Assembly (NCBI GenBank): GCA_964472265.1
Contig: CAYYJO010000017.1
Coordinates: 1 to 33,347, forward strand
DNA: 33,347 bases
DNA from: JAGNLA01 sp964472265
GTDB lineage: Bacteria > Caldisericota > Caldisericia > JAAYUI01
Direction of reading: 5' to 3'
Made by a program: the position numbers and the translations under genes. The notes under the pieces were generated by a model. The model was not told the DNA's origin, ran no database searches, and was given only the letters and a program-made list of their open reading frames with translations. Below, in pieces: positions 26,279 to 33,347 of the stretch (position 1 is the first letter of the stretch; each line of letters starts with the position of its first letter).

Positions 26279-26644
26279 TTGACCTACTTCAAGTACTACC
26301 TCTTTGTAGGCATTTTTGTTCTTGTCGGAATAGGTTTTGGTCTATTCGCCTATTTCCTTTCCTGGCTGCTGCGTCCAAAACGCATTGACAGTCCTGAGTC
26401 TGTCACTTCCTATGAGTGCGGCATCAAGCCCGAAGGTTCAGCCGATATCAAGTTCAACGTCAGATACCTGATTTTTGCCCTTATTTTCGTTGCCTTTGAC
26501 GTTGAGGCTGTCTTCCTTTACCCGTGGGCGGTTCAGGCAAAATTACTGGGTTGGTTCGCAGTTGGAGAGGCATTGCTGTTTATCGGAATCCTTCTCGTAG
26601 GATATTTTTACGCCTGGGGAAGGGGGCTGTTGAAATGGGATTGA
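26279..26644 (+). CDS. nuoA: NADH-quinone oxidoreductase (complex I) subunit A
   Basis: 121 residues with three membrane segments. Family signatures are SYECGIKP and FDVEAVFLYPWA, the latter carrying the acidic residues of the quinone-site loop. The start is TTG at 26279: GGAGG lies six bases upstream and no ATG or GTG is available in frame nearby. It overlaps nuoB by ten bases. First gene of the complex I operon. Confidence 0.95.
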   Translation: MTYFKYYLFVGIFVLVGIGFGLFAYFLSWLLRPKRIDSPESVTSYECGIKPEGSADIKFNVRYLIFALIFVAFDVEAVFLYPWAVQAKLLGWFAVGEALLFIGILLVGYFYAWGRGLLKWD

Positions 26645-27144
26645 GCAAGGAAGGCCCGGTTGTCTACAAACCGGATGAGAAATCGTCAATCATGCTTGCA
26701 CCACTTGAATGGCTTGTCGCCTGGGGCAGGGCTGGTTCGCTTTGGCCTCTGACATATGCCACTGCCTGTTGTGCCTTCGAAATGATCCATGCGTGGATGC
26801 CAAGATACGATTTTGACCGCCATGGATGCTTCTTCAGGCCAACCCCAAGGCAGTGCGATGTCATGATCGTTGCAGGGACAATCACAAAGAAAATGGCTGA
26901 ACCGACAAAGCTCCTTTATGAGCAGATCCCAAATCCAAAGTGGGTTATCGCGATGGGAGCCTGTGCCTGTTCAGGCGGGCCATTCATTGACAGTTACGCA
27001 GTGGTCAAAGGCGTGGACAAGATTATTCCAGTAGATATTTACGTCCCAGGATGCCCACCAAGACCAGAGGCTTTGATGTACGGAGTCATGAAGCTCAAAG
27101 AAAAGATCATGGCTGAAAAAATGAAGCTTGGAGGAAGAAAATGA
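26635..27144 (+). CDS. nuoB: complex I subunit B (N2 cluster protein)
   Basis: 169 residues from the ATG at 26635, preceded by an AAGGGGG site and overlapping nuoA; upstream in-frame codons belong to nuoA. It holds the terminal 4Fe-4S cluster N2 with the tandem cysteines in ATACCAFEM, a third in GACACSGG and a fourth in PGCPPRPEA. It hands electrons to quinone at the NuoB-NuoD interface. The stop overlaps nuoC (ATGA). Confidence 0.96.
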   Translation: MGLSKEGPVVYKPDEKSSIMLAPLEWLVAWGRAGSLWPLTYATACCAFEMIHAWMPRYDFDRHGCFFRPTPRQCDVMIVAGTITKKMAEPTKLLYEQIPNPKWVIAMGACACSGGPFIDSYAVVKGVDKIIPVDIYVPGCPPRPEALMYGVMKLKEKIMAEKMKLGGRK

Positions 27145-27569
27145 CGACAAACCTCCAGGAAATGCTTGGCAGCAAAGGCATCACGATTGAACGTTTTGAA
27201 ATCGCTGAAAAAGGAATGAAAATCAGGATTGATCCTGAAACGATTATTGACATAGCAAACGGTCTCTCCAGCAACGGATTCAATTTCCTCGCCATGTTAA
27301 CAGCAAAGTGCACGGAAACTGGATTCACGCTTGTTTACATCTTTGACAACTGGGGAACCGGCGAGGAAATGTGGGTATATGCCGACGCTCCAAAATCACT
27401 CAGAGTGCCGTCACTTACACCTTTCTGGCCTGGAGCTGACTGGCTTGAACGCGAGGTTTACGACATGTTCGGAATCGAATTCGAAGGACATCCGAACATG
27501 ATTAGAATTCTGACACCTGATGGCTTTGACAAGTTTCCGCTTCGCAAAGACTTCACGGATGTGGACTAG
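27141..27569 (+). CDS. nuoC: complex I subunit C (30 kDa)
   Basis: 142 residues, toward the short end for the family. The hallmark segment DWLEREVYDMFGIEFEGHP, with MIRILTPDGFDKFPLRKDF after it, identifies it. It is a hydrophilic peripheral-arm subunit, here separate from NuoD rather than fused. The ATG overlaps nuoB by four bases. Confidence 0.95.
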   Translation: MTTNLQEMLGSKGITIERFEIAEKGMKIRIDPETIIDIANGLSSNGFNFLAMLTAKCTETGFTLVYIFDNWGTGEEMWVYADAPKSLRVPSLTPFWPGADWLEREVYDMFGIEFEGHPNMIRILTPDGFDKFPLRKDFTDVD

Positions 27570-27577
27570 GAGGACGG

Positions 27578-28684
27578 ATGTCAGATTTAATTTGCACTGA
27601 TCAGATAAAAGTCAACATCGGCCCACAGCATCCGGCAACCCACGGCGTCTTCAGGGCTGAGATTACGCTTGATGGTGAAGTTGTCACACATTGCCGACCG
27701 GTTCTCGGTTACCTTCACAGGGGCATCGAGAAACTTTCCGAAAAACTCCTGTATCACCAGGTGATTCCATACTTTGACAGACTAGATTATCTTTCAGGTC
27801 TACTCAATGAGTGGCCGTACGTTTCCGCTGTCGAAAGGCTGATGGGCATAGAAGTCCCACCGAGAGCTTCCTATATAAGGGTCTTGCTCATGGAACTCAA
27901 CAGGATCGGCGCTCACCTTGTAAACGCCGGCGCTCAGGGACTTGATCTTGCATCCATGACTCCGATGGTCTACTGCATGAGGGATCGTGAATATCTTGTC
28001 GAACTCCTTGCGGAGGCCACCGGATCAAGAATGACATTCAACTTCTTCAGGTTTGGTGGAGTAAGGTATGACCTTCCCGATGGCTATCTGGCAAAAATTG
28101 ATCGCTTCATTCATTATCTAAAGGACAGGATTCCAGAATATGCCAACCTTCTGAGCGACAACGAAATCTTCATTTCGAGAACAAAGGGTATTGGAATGCT
28201 GACGCCATCTCTGGCTCTCGACCTCGGTTGCACTGGTCCTGTGCTAAGAGGATCAGGAATTAACAGGGACTTGAGACGGGATGAACCTTACGAGGTTTAT
28301 GACCAGCTTGATTTTGAGGTTGTGACCGAGCAGGGATGCGATTCGCTTTCGAGATTCATGGTCAGGTTCAATGAAGTGAAGCAGTCGATTCGAATCATCG
28401 AGCAAATACTGACAAGAATACCGTCTGGCCCGGTTCAGTCAAAGGTTCCGAAAGTCATTAAACCTCCGGCAGGCGAAATCTACACAAGAGTTGAGGCGCC
28501 GATTGGAGAGCTTGGAGTTTACCTTGTTTCAGACGGCTCCAACAAACCTTACAGAATGAAACTCAGGGCGCCATCATTCTCAAATCTCATGGCGCTCCCA
28601 CACATCGTCCAGGGAATATCGATACCTGATGTGGTTGCCACACTGGCATCGATCGCACCGACGATGGGAGAGGCTGACAGGTGA
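27578..28684 (+). CDS. nuoD: complex I subunit D (49 kDa)
   Basis: 368 residues. IGPQHPATHGVFR and VLGYLHRGIEKLSEKL mark the quinone-binding 49-kDa family, which descends from [NiFe]-hydrogenase large subunits. It ends with SIAPTMGEADR, the remnant of the hydrogenase C-terminus and the family's usual end. An AGGAGG site overlaps the nuoC stop eight bases upstream. The cysteines of true hydrogenases are absent, so this is a quinone-type subunit. Confidence 0.96.
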   Translation: MSDLICTDQIKVNIGPQHPATHGVFRAEITLDGEVVTHCRPVLGYLHRGIEKLSEKLLYHQVIPYFDRLDYLSGLLNEWPYVSAVERLMGIEVPPRASYIRVLLMELNRIGAHLVNAGAQGLDLASMTPMVYCMRDREYLVELLAEATGSRMTFNFFRFGGVRYDLPDGYLAKIDRFIHYLKDRIPEYANLLSDNEIFISRTKGIGMLTPSLALDLGCTGPVLRGSGINRDLRRDEPYEVYDQLDFEVVTEQGCDSLSRFMVRFNEVKQSIRIIEQILTRIPSGPVQSKVPKVIKPPAGEIYTRVEAPIGELGVYLVSDGSNKPYRMKLRAPSFSNLMALPHIVQGISIPDVVATLASIAPTMGEADR

Positions 28685-28688
28685 GGAA

Positions 28689-29738
28689 ATGAAAGAACTG
28701 CTGTCTCTTTTCAATGACTACTGGCTTTTGGTTCTCATCCAGCTGTTGATCTCTGTTGGCCTTTTTGTCTTTGTGACGGTCATGGCGCTTGTCCTTACGC
28801 TTGTTGAGAGGAAGTTGCTTGGCTGGATGCAGCAAAGACTTGGGCCGATGGAAGTTGGGCCATGGGGATTGCTTCAGCCGTTTGCCGATGCAGTCAAAAT
28901 TCTCGCAAAAGGCGATGTCATTCCGAAAAATGCCGACAAATTCTTCTACTGCTACTCTCCAATCATCTCGTTCGCTCCGGCGTTCATTGTCTTTGCATTC
29001 TTCCCTTATGGGACAGTGCAGTTTCCAGGAATGGCGCATCCGTTCAATCTCGTGCCGGTAAACACTGATGTAACAGTCCTCCTTGTGGCTTCGATCATGT
29101 CAATCTCGGTCATCGGAACACTTGTAGGCGGGTGGTCTTCAGGCAACAAATTCTCCCTGCTTGGTGCCATGAGGACTGCAGCACAGGAAATCAGCTACGA
29201 AGTGCCAAAAACGTTGGCCGTAATCTCGGTTGTCGTTCTTGCCGGAACCATGAGCCTGTTCAAGATTTCCGAAGTCCAGAAGATTTGGTTCATCATTCCC
29301 CAAGCCCTCGGATTTGTTATCTTCTTCATAGCCTCACTTGCCGAAGTCTTCAGGATTCCGTTTGACCTTGCCGAAGGTGAGTCCGAATTGGTCGCCGGAT
29401 ACAACGTTGAGTTTGCCGGCATCAGGTTCGTCTTCTTCTTCTTTGCCGAGTACACTTACCTCTTTGTAACCGGCGCACTGGTTACGACGCTTTATCTTGG
29501 CGGTGGTTCTGGCCCGTACTTCCTCTGGGGCCTCTCCTCAGTGTTCTGGTTCCTTGTAAAAACAATGGCAATCGTCTGTGCAATCCTCTGGATTTCACGA
29601 TCGCTGCCACGTGTCAGGGCTGACCAGCTTATGAACACAGCATGGAAATGGCTGGTTCCTCTCTCGCTGTTCAATCTTGTATTTACCGTTGTTCTCGCCC
29701 TTTCACCAATCGGCGAGTGGTTTGTAAGGGCGTTGTAG
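28689..29738 (+). CDS. nuoH: complex I subunit H
   Basis: 349 residues from the ATG at 28689, which follows GTGAGGA immediately after the nuoD stop; the frame is open further upstream inside nuoD without a better site. About eight membrane helices are visible. Signatures are ERKLLGWMQQRLGP, AAQEISYEVP and AEVFRIPFDLAEGESELVAG, the acidic loops lining the quinone tunnel. It directly follows nuoD: nuoE, nuoF and nuoG are not between them. Confidence 0.96.
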   Translation: MKELLSLFNDYWLLVLIQLLISVGLFVFVTVMALVLTLVERKLLGWMQQRLGPMEVGPWGLLQPFADAVKILAKGDVIPKNADKFFYCYSPIISFAPAFIVFAFFPYGTVQFPGMAHPFNLVPVNTDVTVLLVASIMSISVIGTLVGGWSSGNKFSLLGAMRTAAQEISYEVPKTLAVISVVVLAGTMSLFKISEVQKIWFIIPQALGFVIFFIASLAEVFRIPFDLAEGESELVAGYNVEFAGIRFVFFFFAEYTYLFVTGALVTTLYLGGGSGPYFLWGLSSVFWFLVKTMAIVCAILWISRSLPRVRADQLMNTAWKWLVPLSLFNLVFTVVLALSPIGEWFVRAL

Positions 29739-29750
29739 GAGGTGCGATAG

Positions 29751-30173
29751 ATGAGCATACCCGGATCTGGAATTGTATACTCGCTGGTCATCACCCTTAA
29801 ACACCTCTTCAGGCCAAAAGTGACATTGAGGTATCCTCTCAGAAAACAGGCAATGGCCGAACGCTTTTTTGCACTGATGAACCTTGTCACTGATGATAAC
29901 GGCGTTGAAAAATGCACTGGCTGCGGCATCTGTGCGGCAAACTGTCCCACGCACTGCATAACAATCGTCAAAGGCAAGCGTGAAGACGGCAAGCCCTGCG
30001 CTGACAAGTACCAGGTAAACATTCAGCAGTGCATGTTCTGTGGCATCTGTGTCGAGGTCTGTCCGTTCGACGCTCTTCACGTGGGTCACAAATTCGAGCT
30101 TTCAACGTACGACAGGGAACACATGGTCTACCAGAAGGAAGACATCCTTGTCAGAACTGGAGGTGAAAAGTGA
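29751..30173 (+). CDS. nuoI: complex I subunit I (2x 4Fe-4S ferredoxin type)
   Basis: 140 residues. Two ferredoxin motifs, CTGCGICAANCP and CMFCGICVEVCP, hold clusters N6a and N6b. In a complex without NuoEFG this subunit would be the entry point for electrons from ferredoxin or another donor. A GGAGG site lies upstream of the ATG. It overlaps nuoJ by four bases. Confidence 0.96.
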   Translation: MSIPGSGIVYSLVITLKHLFRPKVTLRYPLRKQAMAERFFALMNLVTDDNGVEKCTGCGICAANCPTHCITIVKGKREDGKPCADKYQVNIQQCMFCGICVEVCPFDALHVGHKFELSTYDREHMVYQKEDILVRTGGEK

Positions 30174-30703
30174 CAGGGCCAACACTCCTGTTCATAGCAA
30201 TGGCTATCCCGGCATTCTGTTTCGCCGCCCTCACAGTAATCGTCAAAAACATTGTTCATGCTGTAATTTGTCTGATCTTCTGCCTCATCTCGATAGTACC
30301 GATCTACATTGGCCTGAGAGCTGATTTCATTGCAGCTGCACAGGTGGCAATATACGTCGGAGCCATCTCGATCCTGATCATCTTTGCCATCATGTTCATC
30401 CACGACAAATCCAGCAAGGTGATCAGCCACTTGAACCGTCAGACTTATCTTGGCGTTTTTGTAGCCCTGATGCTTTTCGGAGTCGTGTTTTTCTTCATCT
30501 TCAACACACACTTCGATGTCATGCTTAACACTGCAAAGGACTCGATATCTTCGGTTCAGGCTGTTTCACACACGATGTTTGGAACCAAGGGTACTGAAAA
30601 CTTCTCCAACTACTTTATCCCTGTCCAGCTGGCATCGTTTGTGATTCTGGGTGCGTTGGTCGGGGCAATTGAAATGGCCAAAAAGAAGGAGGATGAGCTG
30701 TGA
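30170..30703 (+). CDS. nuoJ: complex I subunit J
   Basis: 177 residues with five membrane helices. It starts at GTG with GGAGG upstream, the start overlapping the nuoI stop (GTGA). QVAIYVGAISILIIFAIM is the conserved NuoJ helix with the pi-bulge region. The stop overlaps nuoK (GTGA). Confidence 0.94.
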   Translation: MTGPTLLFIAMAIPAFCFAALTVIVKNIVHAVICLIFCLISIVPIYIGLRADFIAAAQVAIYVGAISILIIFAIMFIHDKSSKVISHLNRQTYLGVFVALMLFGVVFFFIFNTHFDVMLNTAKDSISSVQAVSHTMFGTKGTENFSNYFIPVQLASFVILGALVGAIEMAKKKEDEL

Positions 30704-31017
30704 ACGCCGCTTTTAACATGACAACGTTCCTGATGATCCTTGGTGCAGCAATTTTCTGCATCGGAGTAATGGGGGCGCTCACCCTCAAAAACGCCATCAG
30801 AATCCTGATGTGCATCGAACTGATGCTCAACGGTGCAAACATCACACTCCTTGCCACAGCTGCAACCCTTCCTGATCCAGGCCCAGCACAGACGATGGTG
30901 GTTTTTGCAATCGCCGTTGCTGCAGCTGAAACAATCGTTGGTCTTGGAGCCATCATAGCGATGTTCAGGGCAAAAGGCTGGATCATCGTTGAAAACTTCA
31001 ACATTCTGAAGGGATAG
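30700..31017 (+). CDS. nuoK: complex I subunit K
   Basis: 105 residues with three membrane helices and the MrpC-like pattern. The acidic residues needed for proton transfer are present in CIELMLNGANI and AAAETIVGLGAI. The GTG start has AAGGAGG upstream inside nuoJ. Confidence 0.95.
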   Translation: MNAAFNMTTFLMILGAAIFCIGVMGALTLKNAIRILMCIELMLNGANITLLATAATLPDPGPAQTMVVFAIAVAAAETIVGLGAIIAMFRAKGWIIVENFNILKG

Positions 31018-31024
31018 GAGGATC

Positions 31025-33142
31025 ATGGACATAACAATCATTCTTGCAGCATTGACCATGATTTTCCCGTTCCTGGGATTCCTGGTCATCGGTTTGTTTG
31101 CAAAGAAGGCAAAGGACTGGGCACCGAGGCTTGGAACGATAATGATGGGTCTGGCTCTTGCGTGTGCAATTGCCGTTCTAATCATTGTCTCGATCAACAC
31201 CTACAACGGAGTCAAACCGGCTGTCGAATCGTTTACATGGATGAAGTTTGACGGTGTAGTAAATGGAGCCGCAAAAACCTTTGTCCTCGACTTCGGCTTC
31301 AGGATTGATTTCATCTCGGCAGTCATGCTTGTGGTAGTTACGCTTGTTTCATTCCTTGTCCACCTCTTCTCAATCGACTACATGCACGGTGACTCTGGTA
31401 TCGCAAGGTTCTATGCCGAACTCCAGCTTTTCACAATGTCCATGCTTGGCGTGGTCACGGCTTCAAACCTTCTCCAGCTGTTCATGTTCTGGGAGCTGGT
31501 CGGTTTGTGCTCATATCTGCTCATCGGCTTTTGGTTTGCAAAGCGTTCGGCATATCAGGCAGCCAAGAAAGCCTTCTTCGTCACAAAAGTTGGTGATGCC
31601 GGCCTGTTCATCGGAATCGTCATTGTTTTCATGGCAACCGGAACACTCAACCTCATCGAGCTGCCAGCCATCTGGGCAACAGCCGGACTTGTGACGCCTC
31701 TGGTTGGGATACTGATCTTCATGGGCGCAGTCGGTAAATCAGCCCAGTTCCCGCTTCATGTCTGGCTTCCGAACGCCATGGAAGGCCCAACGCCTGTTTC
31801 AGCGCTCATCCATGCAGCAACAATGGTTGCAGCAGGCGTTTACATGGTCTCCAGAACGCTTTTCCTGTTCTCGCAGGACGCGCTGCTTGTGGTTATGTGC
31901 ATCGGTGGATTCACTGCCTTTTTTGCTGCAACGATTGCAACGGTTCAGGAAGACATCAAAAAAGTTTTGGCCTACTCAACCATCAGCCAGCTTGGTTACA
32001 TGGTGCTTGGTCTTGGATCGGTGGTGGTCGGTGGTATTGAAGGGGGTCACGCCGGCGAAGCTGCAGCAGCAACATCCGTTCTTGTCTCCGGTGGTTGCAT
32101 CGCAGCGTTCTTCCACCTAATGACCCACGCTTTCTTCAAAGGACTGCTCTTCCTTGGTTCAGGCTCGGTCATTCACGCCACCCATACACAGAACATGCAC
32201 GAGATGGGCGGACTGTACAAAAAAATGAAAACAACAGGCTTGACCTTTATCCTTGGCTCAATAGCCCTTGCAGGTATTTTCCCGTTTGCAGGATTTTGGA
32301 GCAAGGACATGGTTTTGGCCAACGCTTACCACATGACAGGCGAGTTCCCGATTGCATGGGTTCCGTTCATAATGGCCATGTGTGCAGCGTTTCTGACGCC
32401 TTATTACATGACAAGGTGCGTCTGGCTGACGTTCTTTGGCAAGCCAAGGAAAGAAAACCACGCCCATGAAGCATCGTGGAGAACAACGACACCGTTGATC
32501 GTTCTTGCAGTGTTCGCGGTTGTAATTGGCTTGGTTGGCTCACCTTTCCTTGGTGAAATCTTCCAGAAGCTCATCCACGCCGAATTCCATGAAGAGATCA
32601 ACTGGCTCGTACTCTGGGGCTCAACGGGGCTTGCCTTGCTTGGCATTTTTGTCGGTGCAGCCATCTACATCTGGCAGTGGGTGAAACGAGAGACACTGAT
32701 CAAGGCTTTAAAACCCTTCTACATCTTCTTCAAGAACAAGTGGTTCATCGACGAAGCGTGGACTTTCCTTGCCATCAAGCCAATGTTCTTCTTTGCCAGG
32801 GTGTTCCTCTGGATTGACCAGCATGTCATCGATGGCATGGTCAACGGAGCTGCATGGCTTGCCAGACAGTGGGGCAAAATCTGCTATTGGTTTGACCATA
32901 ATATTGTTGACGGAATGGTCAACGGTGCCGGCTGGCTGGGCGTGACGCTTGGAAACTTTGCAGGAATTTTTGACAAGTATGTGATTGACGGATTCATTGA
33001 CGGCATGGCCGCGTTCTTTGGCTGGCTCTCGGGGAAAACGAGAAAAGCCCAGACCGGTTATGTCCAAAACTATGCAGCAGTGATGTTTGCTTCGCTGGCT
33101 GTCATACTCATTGTCATAATTATCGTTTTCATCAGGAGGTAA
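31025..33142 (+). CDS. nuoL: complex I subunit L (antiporter-like)
   Basis: 705 residues, at the long end. The antiporter core is clear: DFGFRIDFISAVM, FMFWELVGLCSYLLIGF, KSAQFPLHVWLPNAMEGPTP, the SALIHAATMVAAGVY helix and LAYSTISQLGYM. The C-terminal region after the core carries three tandem 26-residue repeats (VIDGMVNG type, residues about 596-673) before a last membrane helix. It is a proton-pumping subunit of the membrane arm, with AGGAGG upstream of the ATG. nuoM begins two bases after its stop. Confidence 0.96.
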   Translation: MDITIILAALTMIFPFLGFLVIGLFAKKAKDWAPRLGTIMMGLALACAIAVLIIVSINTYNGVKPAVESFTWMKFDGVVNGAAKTFVLDFGFRIDFISAVMLVVVTLVSFLVHLFSIDYMHGDSGIARFYAELQLFTMSMLGVVTASNLLQLFMFWELVGLCSYLLIGFWFAKRSAYQAAKKAFFVTKVGDAGLFIGIVIVFMATGTLNLIELPAIWATAGLVTPLVGILIFMGAVGKSAQFPLHVWLPNAMEGPTPVSALIHAATMVAAGVYMVSRTLFLFSQDALLVVMCIGGFTAFFAATIATVQEDIKKVLAYSTISQLGYMVLGLGSVVVGGIEGGHAGEAAAATSVLVSGGCIAAFFHLMTHAFFKGLLFLGSGSVIHATHTQNMHEMGGLYKKMKTTGLTFILGSIALAGIFPFAGFWSKDMVLANAYHMTGEFPIAWVPFIMAMCAAFLTPYYMTRCVWLTFFGKPRKENHAHEASWRTTTPLIVLAVFAVVIGLVGSPFLGEIFQKLIHAEFHEEINWLVLWGSTGLALLGIFVGAAIYIWQWVKRETLIKALKPFYIFFKNKWFIDEAWTFLAIKPMFFFARVFLWIDQHVIDGMVNGAAWLARQWGKICYWFDHNIVDGMVNGAGWLGVTLGNFAGIFDKYVIDGFIDGMAAFFGWLSGKTRKAQTGYVQNYAAVMFASLAVILIVIIIVFIRR
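32810..33043 (+). repeat. three tandem 26-residue repeats in NuoL C-terminus
   Basis: Repeats begin at 32810, 32888 and 32966, exactly 78 bases apart. Each starts with W/I-x-D, followed by V/I-I/V-DG-M/F and N/D-G (WIDQHVIDGMVNG, WFDHNIVDGMVNG, IFDKYVIDGFIDG). Copies one and two are nearly identical in the core; the third is more diverged. Confidence 0.85.
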
Positions 33143-33143
33143 A

Positions 33144-33347
33144 ATGCAAGACATTGGATTCAACGGTTGGCTTACAACTTTGACCTTCCTTCCGCTGCTG
33201 GGATCGCTAATCATTCTGTTCATCCCCAAAACCAAGGAAGCCTTTATAAAGTATTTTTCTCTTGTAATTTGCGTCATATCGCTGGGTATTTCGATATTCA
33301 TCTGGACCCAGTTCAAGTCCTCTGTTCCTGGTTACCAGGTGCAGGAC
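33144..33347 (+). CDS. nuoM: complex I subunit M, 5' end only
   Basis: 68 codons visible, cut by the window end. It begins with a hydrophobic segment containing LTFLPLLGSLIILFIP, the usual NuoM first helix, and a second helix follows. AGGAGG overlaps the nuoL stop, five bases before the ATG. Identification rests on the operon position and first helix, so it is less certain than its neighbours. Confidence 0.85.
   Translation, partial: MQDIGFNGWLTTLTFLPLLGSLIILFIPKTKEAFIKYFSLVICVISLGISIFIWTQFKSSVPGYQVQD

Noticed and set aside
1..33347. Genome-wide recoding of TGA (code 4 or 25).
   Set aside because: TGA is the stop in most genes here, often inside ATGA overlaps; reading it through would extend those proteins into their neighbours.
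1..33347. tRNA, rRNA, CRISPR, insertion sequence or phage features.
   Set aside because: Almost all bases are in tightly packed genes. The only gaps above 50 bases are 904-961, 3067-3183 and 26201-26278; these contain a terminator and promoter elements and nothing resembling these features.

Overview
The window is bacterial: it carries PheS/PheT, MutS2, RecG, UppP, alanine racemase and a membrane complex I operon, with ordinary bacterial start sites. TGA is used as a normal stop by most genes. There are no rRNA, tRNA, CRISPR or mobile-element signals. The combination of roadblock proteins, an MglA/Arf-like small GTPase next to a DUF4388 protein, a copper-amine-oxidase-N-like domain and a complex I cluster without NuoEFG fits a deep-branching, probably anaerobic or facultative lineage. 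I cannot name the phylum from sequence alone.

Layout. (1) 1-903, plus strand: the 3' part of an alpha-oxoamine synthase, ending at a bidirectional terminator. (2) 962-3066, minus strand: two overlapping genes, a small roadblock/LC7 protein and a 581-residue roadblock protein with five modules of 53-57 residues bounded by LEPTT motifs. (3) 3184-26200, plus strand: a 23 kb run of 16 genes with overlapping ends or gaps of at most 8 bases. In order: radical SAM/SPASM protein, pheS, pheT, PolX-like PHP protein, mutS2, DUF4388 protein, small GTPase, TPR/F420-ligase-like fusion, tldD, pmbA, alr, a putative exported selenoprotein, MobA-like nucleotidyltransferase, uppP, recG and an ABC-F ATPase. (4) 26279-33347, plus strand: a complex I operon nuoA-B-C-D-H-I-J-K-L-M (nuoM cut by the window edge), with its own strong sigma70-type promoter and no nuoE, nuoF or nuoG between nuoD and nuoH.

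Main discovery. The long reading frame usually taken to begin at 18570 is the downstream part of a larger gene. It starts at an ATG at 18408 with a perfect Shine-Dalgarno site, encodes a signal peptide, and reads in the same frame through a single TGA at 18549-18551. That TGA falls at the first position of a thioredoxin-type redox motif, giving U-T-K-C. It is followed at 17 bases by a hairpin that meets the published bacterial SECIS rules. The gene therefore looks like an exported selenocysteine protein with a thioredoxin/Omp28-like head, Ig-like domains and a copper-amine-oxidase-N-like tail.

Other notable points: a PolX homologue whose polymerase active site is lost while its PHP metal site is kept; the LEPTT-repeat roadblock protein; the DUF4388-GTPase-TPR/F420-ligase-like cassette; and a perfect 26-residue triplication at the C-terminus of NuoL.
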